This document shows, piece after piece, positions 1 to 6,255 of a DNA stretch of 9,480 bases (position 1 is the first letter of the stretch; each line of letters starts with the position of its first letter). This DNA is from Candidatus Zipacnadia bacterium (GTDB lineage: Bacteria > Armatimonadota > Zipacnadia > Zipacnadales > UBA5352): NCBI GenBank assembly GCA_029820915.1, contig JALGUI010000071.1, positions 1 to 9,480 on the forward strand, given 5' to 3'. The notes under the pieces were generated by a model. The model was not told the origin of the DNA. It worked only from the letters and a program-made list of their open reading frames with translations, and ran no database searches. The translations under genes were made by a program, and so were the position numbers.

Positions 1-31
1 TGTCGCGGTGCACGTCCAATCCTACATACAT
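1..31 (-). CDS. IS110-family transposase, N-terminal fragment (cut by window edge)
   Basis: Only the first ten codons are inside the window; read on the minus strand from ATG at 31-29 they give MYVGLDVHRD. IS110/IS1111 DEDD transposases typically begin this way: a short beta strand leading into G-[IL]-D-V-H, whose Asp (here D6) is the first acidic residue of the RuvC-like catalytic site. A textbook ribosome site, AAGGAGG on the minus strand at 46-40, lies 8 nt before the ATG, so the start is well supported although the peptide is short. Such enzymes move the element by RNA-guided recombination without classic terminal inverted repeats. Whether the gene is intact cannot be seen here. The family call rests on one motif, on the ribosome site and on the structured upstream region. 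Confidence 0.72.
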   Translation of the reverse strand, partial: MYVGLDVHRD

Positions 32-100
32 GGGTTGCGCCTCCTTGGCGAAGCTTGGTGCCACCTGAGCTAACGTTCGCCATGCGACCGCGCAACCCAT
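30..100 (-). repeat. 11-bp inverted repeat enclosing the transposase leader
   Basis: Bases 90-100 (gcgcaacccat) are the exact reverse complement of 30-40. In the minus-strand RNA the 3' arm runs from the end of the Shine-Dalgarno into the second base of the start codon. A second 7-bp stem (46-52/76-82) sits inside, leaving 83-89 and 41-45 as two sides of an internal loop; the loop side 45-41 is the Shine-Dalgarno core. The structure could be a bridge-RNA guide loop, a translation-control hairpin, or both. Confidence 0.5.
40..46 (-). promoter_or_regulatory. Ribosome binding site of the IS110 transposase
   Basis: The minus strand reads AAGGAGG here, a near-perfect anti-16S match 8 nt before the ATG at 31-29. 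Five of its bases (45-41) fall in the internal loop of a potential long stem (30-100), so folding of the leader could affect its access. Confidence 0.75.
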
Positions 101-244
101 TTTCATCTTATCAACGGCCGGGCCGGAGCGGAGGCGCGCCGCTCCAGACGGCCGGGCAACGACGGGCGCGGCACAGGTCCGCGCTCTACAAGACGCCAAG
201 GCCGCCGCAATCCGTCCAGGAGGGCCGGGGTGCCTACCCCGGCC

Positions 245-462
245 GTCGCCCGAAGTGCGACACGTCGTCAACGGCAACCACCGGGGCGGGCTGGGCAGCT
301 CCCTCCGTGCCTCAAACGCCCTCGCGCGGATCGGGCTCGAAGTGCCCTGCGCAGGTTCCGATCGCGCGGGAGGGAGGCGACGTCGCCATCCACTGCGAAG
401 GCCCGGGCAGCATGTGCTGTGAGCTGCTCTCTCAGCACCAGTCCGGCGCGCCAGTCACACAC
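245..462. other. Non-coding 5' flank of the sulfatase gene; no gene seen
   Basis: No reading frame here has a credible ribosome site or recognisable protein. It contains a perfect 12-bp palindrome at 376-387 (ggcgacgtcgcc), an 8-bp palindrome at 401-408 and a hairpin at 414-438 (6 bp, one T-T mismatch, 3 bp, 5-nt loop). No convincing -35/-10 pair was found for the sulfatase. The outer end of the IS110 element must lie at or beyond this region, but its boundary cannot be recognised because the family lacks conventional inverted repeats. Confidence 0.4.
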
Positions 463-468
463 GAGGAG
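463..468 (+). promoter_or_regulatory. Ribosome binding site of the sulfatase gene
   Basis: GAGGAG lies 8 nt upstream of the ATG at 477. It fixes the start of the sulfatase and so supports the conclusion that the protein has no N-terminal signal peptide. Confidence 0.8.
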
Positions 469-476
469 CGATCTGA

Positions 477-1886
477 ATGGCCGACGAGAAGCGTCCGAAC
501 ATCATCTGGATCATGGCCGATGACATGAGCTGGGGAGATCTCGGCTGCTATGGCTCGGACAAGATCCTGACGCCGAACATGGACAGACTTGCCGAGGAGG
601 GCATGCGCTTCACCTCCTGCTACGCGGGCTCGACGGTGTGCGCCCCATCGCGCTCATCGCTGATGCAGGGCCTGCACCAGGGCCATGCCACCGTGCGCAA
701 CAACTCCGCGCCGGGCGGCTACCGGCATAACCTGCAGCCCGATGACGTGACCGTCGCGGATATGCTGCAGGGCGCGGGCTACCGCTGCGGGCTCTTCGGC
801 AAGTGGGGGCTGGCGGTCGAGGATCAGACCGGCCGCCCCAACGAGAAGGGCTTCGACGAGTTCTGCGGCTACCTCAACCAGCGCCACGCGCACAACTACT
901 ACCCGCCCTATCTGTTCCGCAACACCGACCGCATCGAGTTCCCGCAGCACGCCGGCCACGACCACAAGGCCCCGAACGAGTACGACGCGCAGGGCAGCAT
1001 CACGCCCAACGGCATGGCCGAGCCCGACAAGGCCCGCTACTCGTTCGACGTCTACGCCGAGGCCGCCGAGAGCTGGATACGCGAGAACGCGGATGGCCCG
1101 TTCTTCGCCTACCTGGCCTACACGATCCCGCACCAGGCGTTCGAGGTGCCGAGCCTGGAGCCCTACACGGACCGCGACTGGCCGCTGCTGCAGAAGATCT
1201 ACGCGGCGATGGTCACGCGCATGGACACGGCCATCGGCCGGGTGCTGCGGGTCCTCGAGGAGACCGGCCGCGATGAGGACACGCTGATCTTCCTCACCTC
1301 CGACAACGGCTACAGCCACCGCGGGGTGGGGGAGGACCCGACGCTGGACGAGTTCTTCGCCCACCACGGCCCCTACAAGGGCGAGAAGGGCAACCTGTAT
1401 CAGGGCGGGGTGCGCGTGCCGACGGTGGCGCGCTGGCCCGCCGCCATCGAGGCCGGCCGTGTCTGCAACGACCCCTGGGCCTACTGGGACCTGATGCCGA
1501 CCGCGGCGGAGCTGTCCGGCGCCGACTGCCCGCCGACCGACGGCGTCTCCATCGCGCCGATCCTGCGCGGCGAGCCCTACCCCCTCGCCGACCGCCCGCC
1601 GCTGTACTGGGAGCACGGCAACGCGCAGGCGGTGCGCCTGAGGCAGTGGTGGGCCTACCGCCCGCATCCGGAGGAGGCGGTCGAGCTCTATGACGCCGAC
1701 CGCGACCCGCTGCAGGAGGCCGACCGGGCGGCGGAACTGCCAGAGGTGGTCTCGGAGGTCGAGGAGATCATGGCGGACTCGCACGAGGAGAACGTGTACT
1801 TCCCCGCGCCGGGCCAGACGCGCGAGGAGTGGGAGGCAGAGCTGGCGCGCCGCGGCATCGAGCTCCCCGTGAACATCGACGTGTAG
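477..1886 (+). CDS. Sulfatase, arylsulfatase A-like (S1 type), no signal peptide
   Basis: Predicted 469-residue hydrolase of sulfate esters. The usual family signatures are visible: N-terminal PNIIWIMADD with the metal-binding pair D15/D16; the formylglycine motif C55-A-P-S-R59, in which C55 must be oxidised by a maturation enzyme; GKW with K109; H219 in the TIPH segment; SDNG with D276/N277; and the KGxKGxxxxGGxRVP block from K301 to P315 with K304. The stretch 131-149 (GYLNQRHAHNYYPPYLFRN) is typical of S1 sulfatases from glycan-degrading bacteria. Length is normal for a single-domain enzyme. The start is set by GAGGAG 8 nt upstream; no alternative start gives a signal peptide, so the protein appears cytoplasmic unless exported by another route. 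No maturation enzyme (FGE or anaerobic SME) is in the window. The natural substrate cannot be read from the sequence; neighbouring secreted glycan-type proteins suggest a sulfated polysaccharide or its fragments. Confidence 0.95.
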   Translation: MADEKRPNIIWIMADDMSWGDLGCYGSDKILTPNMDRLAEEGMRFTSCYAGSTVCAPSRSSLMQGLHQGHATVRNNSAPGGYRHNLQPDDVTVADMLQGAGYRCGLFGKWGLAVEDQTGRPNEKGFDEFCGYLNQRHAHNYYPPYLFRNTDRIEFPQHAGHDHKAPNEYDAQGSITPNGMAEPDKARYSFDVYAEAAESWIRENADGPFFAYLAYTIPHQAFEVPSLEPYTDRDWPLLQKIYAAMVTRMDTAIGRVLRVLEETGRDEDTLIFLTSDNGYSHRGVGEDPTLDEFFAHHGPYKGEKGNLYQGGVRVPTVARWPAAIEAGRVCNDPWAYWDLMPTAAELSGADCPPTDGVSIAPILRGEPYPLADRPPLYWEHGNAQAVRLRQWWAYRPHPEEAVELYDADRDPLQEADRAAELPEVVSEVEEIMADSHEENVYFPAPGQTREEWEAELARRGIELPVNIDV

Positions 1887-1893
1887 CCGCCGG

Positions 1894-1928
1894 CGGCCAG
1901 GCGCCAGCTACCAGCAGTCAGGCACCAG
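1894..1928. repeat. Five tandem degenerate 7-nt repeats (consensus NNNCCAG)
   Basis: Directly after the sulfatase stop codon, CAG recurs exactly every 7 bases (ending at 1900, 1907, 1914, 1921 and 1928). Four of the five units end in CCAG and one in TCAG; the first three bases of each unit vary. A 10-bp palindrome (ccgccggcgg, 1887-1896) overlaps the first unit. Intergenic heptameric tandem repeats of this kind are known from some bacterial genomes, for example the STRR sequences of filamentous cyanobacteria. Their role is unknown. Confidence 0.6.
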
Positions 1929-1960
1929 GAACCGCAGCGACCGTGAGGCCGCTGCGGTTC
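1929..1960. terminator. Possible bidirectional terminator between convergent genes
   Basis: A perfect 11-bp stem pairs 1929-1939 with 1950-1960, with a 10-nt loop that can add two more pairs. It lies 42 nt after the sulfatase stop and about 65 nt beyond the stop of the minus-strand gene, where a shared terminator is expected. There is no run of T on either side, so it is not a classic intrinsic terminator. Confidence 0.45.
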
Positions 1961-2024
1961 GCTGATGCCGTTCCGTGCGACGGGCGCCCTCACCCGTGGG
2001 CCGGCGCGCGCGGCTCTCCCTGTT

Positions 2025-5000
2025 TCAGAGCCTGACCGTGTTGTTCCCCTCGTAGATCTCGTCCACGGCCTCAGCGGGGTCGGTGACGACCTGCCAGCCC
2101 GCCGGGTCGGCGGGCACGCCGGTCAGCTCGTAGTCGATCCGCACCGGCTCCAGGTCCGCGCCGATGCCGGGGATCTCCGTGAGCGTCTCGTGGGCCACCA
2201 CCTCGCCCTGCGGGTTCACGAGCGCGATCTCGGTCGAGGCCACGCCCGCCACTCCGATGTTGTGCACCACCCCGCGCACCGTGCCCTCGGCGACCGTCGT
2301 GTCCAGCGGCGAGAGGGCCAGGTCCGGCCGGTCGCGGATGTCGTCCAGCGCCTCCACCTGCTCGATCTCGACGATTGTGGTCTGGCGCGGCGGCAGCGTG
2401 ATCGGCACCGCCGAGTAGCGCAGCAGCTCCATCTCCTGCGCCTCGACGGGGCGGTCGAGCGCATCGTCGCCATCCGCGTCCGGGCCGATGGCGACGCGGT
2501 AGGTGCCGTGGTCGAGCCGCCAGACGCGCATGGCGCCCGTCATCGGCTCATCGGCGAAGCTGTAGACCGCGACCCTGAGGCGATCCGCGCGGGACTGAAG
2601 GACCAGCGCCGCGAAGTCGGTCCCGAAGCCCTCCCAGCTCACCGAGAGGCCGTGGTGGATCTTGTTGCGGGTGGTGTAGGCGCCGCAGTAGGCCTTGGCC
2701 GCGTTGTTGATCGAGGAGAGGAAGATGCGGTCGGTGAACTGCTCGGCCTCGGTGTACATGTAGCGGAAGCGCTGCATGTGCGCGATGTCGTTCCGGAGCG
2801 CCGCGATGAGCACCAGCCTGTCACCGCGCCGCAGCACCCCGAGGTAGGGCTCGTGCTCCTCGAGCCCGCGCAGCTCTTCCTCGCCGAGGCCGTCGAGCAG
2901 GCCCATCTGCTCGAACTCGGGCAGGTACTTGTCGATCTGCAGCGATGCGCGCCCCTGGGAGAACATGTCCATGAACGGGCGCGCGTACTTCTCGTCGCCG
3001 GTGTAGTCGATCATGGCGCAGAAGTCCGACGCCATGCCGCCGTAGCCGGCGTAGAGCGGGCGGCTCTCGTAGACCTTCACCGGCTCCTCGGTGGCCACGT
3101 CCACGGAGTAGGCGTAGGCGCCGGGCTGCTGGTGCTCCAGCCAGCCGTCCGCCCACTCGCGCAGGAACTGCTCGACCTGCGGATGGCGGTTGTACCAGAG
3201 CACCTCGAGGACCGGGTGCAGCATCAGCGCGTGGGCGTGGCCGTCCACTCCCAGCTCGCGGTCGATGCGCAGGTCCTCGGCCCCCAGCGTCTGGTTCTTG
3301 AAGTGCCGGTGGCCGATGTCGGTCATCACGGTGAGCGCCGGCATCGACCGCGCGGCCGCCAGGGAGCGCTCGAAGTAGACCGGGTCGCCGTAGCCCCACC
3401 AGGTCATGAGGGCCTCGTGGTTGACGCCCTCCTCGTAGGCGTGGAGGGGGTCGGTGGAGCGTCTGTTTAGGCCCGCCTCCATGGTGTGCGTCTCGGCGTG
3501 CTCGGCCAGCGCCGCCGCTCCCTCAAAGGCCAGCCGCGCCACCGGATCGTCGGAGATCATGGGGAACATCGCGTAGTTCTGATACATGTCCGAGTCATCG
3601 CCGACGCGCCCGCCCAGCTCGCCGGTGGGAACCAGCCGGTTCTCGAGCCACCACTTCGGCACCTCGCGCGCCTCCAGCCAGGCCTGGCGCAGCAGCACCG
3701 CCCACTCCGGCGCGCCGGGCACCTCGTCGATGGTCGGCTCGAACTCCGGCAGGCCGGCGCGCTGCCACAGCCACTCGTCATACTGCCGCACGAGGGGGTC
3801 ATCGGGGCCGAGCTGCTTCGCGAACGCGGCCTCGTGCAGCAGCTCGACGACCTTCTCACCGGCGTAGGCGTCCTTCGCCCACTCGTCGAGGTCCACGTCG
3901 CGGCTGCGCAGGCCCATCCACGGCCGCGGCTCGCTCAGCGCCGCGAACATGGTGCGCACGATCCACATGCGATACTGCAGCGCCCCCGCGCGCGCCTGCT
4001 CGACGGGGGCGTAGTGCAGCTCCACCTGCGGCGTGTCGATGACCGTCTCCGCGCCCGCCTTCAGCGCGACCCAGACCCGGCGGCCCTCGGGCACCACCTG
4101 GTCGAGATGGTCGAGGACGATGTGCAGCTCACCCGCGCCCTCCGCGGTCAGCTCCGCGTTGATCACGCGCTGCGCGGGGTTGAAGGGGTCCATGACCGCG
4201 ACCTCGAGCGGCAGGCCGGTCGGCGCCTCCGGCATGGCCAGGCGCAGCCCGACCGCCAGCAGACCGGTATCCTGCGCGGCCGGATCGGTGACGAAGTGCG
4301 CCCAGCCATCCTCCGCCACCTCAAGCCGCACCGGCGTCTCCGTCGGCGCGAGCTGGTAGAAGGCGCCCGGCTCGGGTCCGAAGCGGTCGGCGAACTGGGC
4401 CAGCTCGCCCGGCTCCACCTCCTGCCGGGCGTTGAGCACGGTCGGCTGCGGGAGATCGGCCTGCTCGCCGAGGCGGAAGAAGTAGAGGTCGGAGATGAAG
4501 CCGTCCTTGAGGTCGAAGAAGCTGAAGGAGTCGCTCATGACGCGCTCGCCGAACAGCGCGCGGGAGCTCTGCGCATTGGCCTGCCAGTCCCAGACCATCT
4601 CGCCCTCGCCGGGCTCGTGGTACGAGGTCGCGTCGCGATAGAGCCGGACCTTCGCGCCGCCGCGGATCTGGACGGCGTCCACGCCCCGGTCGTCGGTCAG
4701 CGTCACGTGCAGGCCGTCGCCATCGGCGAAGTCGTAGTAGACGCCGGCGCCGGCGTGCGGCGCGCCGTACTCCCAGGTGGAGCCGTTCCAGGCGACCGAG
4801 TCGAGCCGTCCATCCACCGGCGCGCCGACGAAGCCCCTCAGCGCGCGGCAGTCCTCAATGCCGATGTCGGTGATGGTCAGCGTCTCGCCGGGCGTCACGG
4901 CAATGGCCGGGCCGGAGGCCTCCATGCTGGCCTCGCGCGCCACCGCAAGATCGGCGAGGAGGACGTCGCCCGCGCCCAGCCCGTCGGTGTTGCCGATGAT

Positions 5001-6050
5001 GATCAGCGCGGCTCCTGTCTCCCCGGTGGGGAAGGTCACCGAGTAGTAGCGCCAGTCCTCGCTGGGCTCGGTGTTGACGGAGTAGGCGTCGGACTGCTCC
5101 TGGTCGGCGGTCTTCTTCGTCCGGGAGCGCAGGTACACCGCCGCGTCCCCGCGCGCCCAGCCCTCGAGGCGATAGAGCGCGTTGGGCTCGAGCTGGATGG
5201 AGCGCTGGATGGTCGCGTAGGAGCCGGGCGTCTGCCAGCGCAGCGCCTGCCGCCCCGCGTCCTCGATCAGCGAGATACGCTCCAGAACGCCCTCGTGGAA
5301 GACCCACCCGGCCGGGTTGCCGGCGTCGTCGGTGGCGCGGAAGTCGGCGTTTGGCAGCACGTTGTTGGTGACGAAGTAGGCGCGGCCGTAGCTCTCGGCC
5401 GAGCCGTAGGAGGCCCGCGGCGGCCACACGGAGAGCGCGGTGGTGCGGCCTGAGGGGTCCTCGCGGCCGAACTTGATCTGGATCATCCGGCCCGGCTCCG
5501 GTGACTCGATGTCGATCTCGGCGAAGGCGATGAAGAGCTCAACGGCCCAGTGGTCATCGCCGACGCCGGCGCCCGCCGGGAACTGGGGCTGGGGCGTCTC
5601 CGTCCCGGCCCGCCCGCCCCGCACGCGCTGGCGCGCGCCCGCGGCGTTGACGATGAACTGGTCGAACTCCTGGCGGTCGTCGGTGGTGCGCACGCGCACC
5701 TCGAGGCAGTCGTCCTTCCAGACATCGCTGCCGCCGTCCCGCGCGTCCATCTGCAGGCTGCCGGGATCCGGCTCCTCGAAGCGCGCCGCGACGTAGATGC
5801 CCTCATCATCGAAGCCTGCGCGCACCCACGTGGCCTTCGGTGGTGCCTGTGTGGTCAGCGGCAGCGTGAACTGGTCGGCGACCGCCGCGCCCTCCCAACA
5901 GGCATCATCGAGAGTGCCGTCGATCTCAGGCGGTGCGTCGAAGCGAGGAAGAACGATCTCGTCGGCCGGCGCCTCGCCCTGCGCGGCAACGGGGGCGCAC
6001 AGCGCAAGCGTCACGGTAAGGAGCATCAATCGCTGGCTGAGCCGGGTCAT
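2025..6050 (-). CDS. Large secreted multidomain protein: CBM9-like, helical core, CARDB
   Basis: Predicted 1341-residue exported protein. Start: ATG at 6050-6048, preceded 8 nt upstream by GAGG(TG) at 6062-6057 and followed by a signal peptide (residues 1-23, hydrophobic LMLLTVTLALCAPVA, likely cut after VAA); there is no lipobox, since L precedes the Cys. Residues about 31-226 resemble a CBM9/DOMON-type sugar-binding domain (PPEIDGTLDDACW, later DVWKDDCLEV). About 227-375 is a second beta-sandwich (NADFRATDDAGNPAGW onward) like other carbohydrate-binding modules, and about 380-680 is further beta-rich sequence. About 685-1145 is mainly helical with conserved-looking GELGGRVGDDSDMY (810-823), DIGHRHF (911-917) and DGHAHALM (936-943), possibly an alpha/alpha toroid catalytic core, but no glycoside hydrolase or lyase family is recognised. 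About 1150-1235 is beta-rich, and 1241-1341 is a CARDB domain ending VDEIYEGNNTV. It is divergent from the next gene and probably acts outside the cytoplasm on a glycan; the activity is inferred. Confidence 0.85.
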   Translation of the reverse strand: MTRLSQRLMLLTVTLALCAPVAAQGEAPADEIVLPRFDAPPEIDGTLDDACWEGAAVADQFTLPLTTQAPPKATWVRAGFDDEGIYVAARFEEPDPGSLQMDARDGGSDVWKDDCLEVRVRTTDDRQEFDQFIVNAAGARQRVRGGRAGTETPQPQFPAGAGVGDDHWAVELFIAFAEIDIESPEPGRMIQIKFGREDPSGRTTALSVWPPRASYGSAESYGRAYFVTNNVLPNADFRATDDAGNPAGWVFHEGVLERISLIEDAGRQALRWQTPGSYATIQRSIQLEPNALYRLEGWARGDAAVYLRSRTKKTADQEQSDAYSVNTEPSEDWRYYSVTFPTGETGAALIIIGNTDGLGAGDVLLADLAVAREASMEASGPAIAVTPGETLTITDIGIEDCRALRGFVGAPVDGRLDSVAWNGSTWEYGAPHAGAGVYYDFADGDGLHVTLTDDRGVDAVQIRGGAKVRLYRDATSYHEPGEGEMVWDWQANAQSSRALFGERVMSDSFSFFDLKDGFISDLYFFRLGEQADLPQPTVLNARQEVEPGELAQFADRFGPEPGAFYQLAPTETPVRLEVAEDGWAHFVTDPAAQDTGLLAVGLRLAMPEAPTGLPLEVAVMDPFNPAQRVINAELTAEGAGELHIVLDHLDQVVPEGRRVWVALKAGAETVIDTPQVELHYAPVEQARAGALQYRMWIVRTMFAALSEPRPWMGLRSRDVDLDEWAKDAYAGEKVVELLHEAAFAKQLGPDDPLVRQYDEWLWQRAGLPEFEPTIDEVPGAPEWAVLLRQAWLEAREVPKWWLENRLVPTGELGGRVGDDSDMYQNYAMFPMISDDPVARLAFEGAAALAEHAETHTMEAGLNRRSTDPLHAYEEGVNHEALMTWWGYGDPVYFERSLAAARSMPALTVMTDIGHRHFKNQTLGAEDLRIDRELGVDGHAHALMLHPVLEVLWYNRHPQVEQFLREWADGWLEHQQPGAYAYSVDVATEEPVKVYESRPLYAGYGGMASDFCAMIDYTGDEKYARPFMDMFSQGRASLQIDKYLPEFEQMGLLDGLGEEELRGLEEHEPYLGVLRRGDRLVLIAALRNDIAHMQRFRYMYTEAEQFTDRIFLSSINNAAKAYCGAYTTRNKIHHGLSVSWEGFGTDFAALVLQSRADRLRVAVYSFADEPMTGAMRVWRLDHGTYRVAIGPDADGDDALDRPVEAQEMELLRYSAVPITLPPRQTTIVEIEQVEALDDIRDRPDLALSPLDTTVAEGTVRGVVHNIGVAGVASTEIALVNPQGEVVAHETLTEIPGIGADLEPVRIDYELTGVPADPAGWQVVTDPAEAVDEIYEGNNTVRL
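2034..2090 (-). repeat. CARDB C-terminal signature in the minus-strand secreted protein
   Basis: Encodes VVTDPAEAVDEIYEGNNTV (residues 1321-1339), the end of the terminal CARDB domain. Spacing and key residues (DP, VDE, NN) match the copies in the divergent gene, showing that the two proteins share a domain family. Confidence 0.7.
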
Positions 6051-6056
6051 GTCAGG

Positions 6057-6062
6057 CACCTC
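6057..6062 (-). promoter_or_regulatory. Ribosome binding site that fixes the start of the 1341-residue protein
   Basis: The minus strand reads GAGGTG here; GAGG ends 8 nt before ATG 6050-6048. This and the signal peptide that follows favour this start over the upstream in-frame ATG at 6080 (ten codons earlier, within the putative leader hairpin) and over the much longer open frame reaching 6440. Confidence 0.65.
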
Positions 6063-6071
6063 GCAATACGG

Positions 6072-6120
6072 GAGGATCATCCGCCGGCAGCCCTTTCGCC
6101 GGTCGCGGGGCGGTATCCTC
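6072..6120 (-). other. Leader hairpin in the 5' UTR of the 1341-residue gene
   Basis: Bases 6072-6077 (gaggat) pair with 6115-6120 (atcctc), and 6081-6085 (ccgcc) with 6109-6113 (ggcgg), separated by a small 3-by-1 internal loop, giving an 11-bp interrupted stem. It would form in the leader RNA between the predicted start site near 6143 and the ribosome site. Its function is unknown; it may be incidental in this GC-rich DNA. Confidence 0.3.
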
Positions 6121-6122
6121 GC

Positions 6123-6151
6123 TTGACAAAGGCCGGCACTCGGAGGACAAT
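6123..6151 (+). promoter_or_regulatory. Predicted sigma-70-type promoter for the plus-strand secreted protein
   Basis: A consensus -35 box TTGACA (6123-6128) is followed after 17 nt by GACAAT (6146-6151), a 4/6 match to the -10 consensus. The start of transcription would be near 6158, giving a leader of about 98 nt before the TTG start at 6256. The AT-rich island stands out from the GC-rich surroundings. Confidence 0.5.
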
Positions 6152-6155
6152 TATA
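6150..6155 (-). promoter_or_regulatory. Predicted -10 element for the minus-strand 1341-residue gene
   Basis: The minus strand reads a perfect TATAAT. No good -35 box is seen 16-18 nt upstream, so an activator or an alternative contact may be needed. Transcription would start near 6143, about 93 nt before the ATG. The element overlaps the -10 of the divergent plus-strand promoter by two bases. Confidence 0.45.
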
Positions 6156-6241
6156 CGGCCGCTGCGTGTAACATGGCGCCAGATCAGGCGCAACACAGGG
6201 GGGGGCATCAGTCGTGCCGAGTCCGTTCCGGGCGTTCCCGA

Positions 6242-6247
6242 GGGAGG
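6242..6247 (+). promoter_or_regulatory. Ribosome binding site deciding a TTG start
   Basis: GGGAGG lies exactly 8 nt before TTG 6256-6258. This makes TTG the preferred start over GTG 6214 and ATG 6286, neither of which has so well placed a site, and it yields a signal sequence beginning MNRVLTSLAA. Confidence 0.65.
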
Positions 6248-6255
6248 CCAACCCG

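Larger units (their letters stand above)
30..244 (-). ncRNA. Candidate bridge RNA region of the IS110 element
   Basis: Immediately upstream of the transposase start lies a non-coding stretch rich in GC hairpins. Seen directly: a perfect 9-bp stem 223-231/236-244 with a 4-nt loop; a 6-bp stem 166-171/179-184 with a 7-nt loop; a 7-bp stem 125-131/139-145 with a 7-nt loop, extended by 121-124/150-153; and a long stem 30-40/90-100 (11 bp perfect) continuing as 46-52/76-82 (7 bp) across an internal loop of 7 by 5 nt. Known of the family: IS110-group elements encode a structured bridge RNA of about 150-200 nt in the non-coding end upstream of the transposase, with internal loops that pair to target and donor DNA. 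Position, size and the stem with an internal loop all fit. The exact 5' and 3' ends, the promoter and the guide pairings are not established, and GC-rich DNA forms hairpins easily. Confidence 0.35.

Noticed and set aside
256..261. A 6-nt match (tgcgac) between the internal-loop side at 83-88 and the possible element end
   Set aside because: It might be a donor guide match, but six bases in GC-rich DNA are expected by chance and the same word recurs elsewhere in the window.
55..528. Short plus-strand frames upstream of the sulfatase (55-528, 230-523) and a minus-strand frame 268-462
   Set aside because: They are Arg/Pro/Ala-rich, have no convincing ribosome sites, and two of them overlap the true sulfatase start.
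654..1784. Minus-strand open frame inside the sulfatase gene
   Set aside because: It is antisense to a gene with complete sulfatase motifs, and its composition is that of a shadow frame.
1965..5453. Two long plus-strand open frames (1965-3470 and 3486-5453)
   Set aside because: They lie antisense to the 1341-residue gene, are rich in Arg, Val, His and Leu as expected for mirror frames of GC-rich coding DNA, and lack recognisable domains.
6151..6156. TTATAC as the -10 of the plus-strand promoter
   Set aside because: It would be 22 nt from the TTGACA box, too far for a standard sigma-70 promoter; GACAAT at 17 nt fits better.
6214..6216. GTG as start of the plus-strand secreted protein
   Set aside because: It adds a long, Pro/Arg-containing n-region and has no well-placed ribosome site compared with GGGAGG before TTG 6256.
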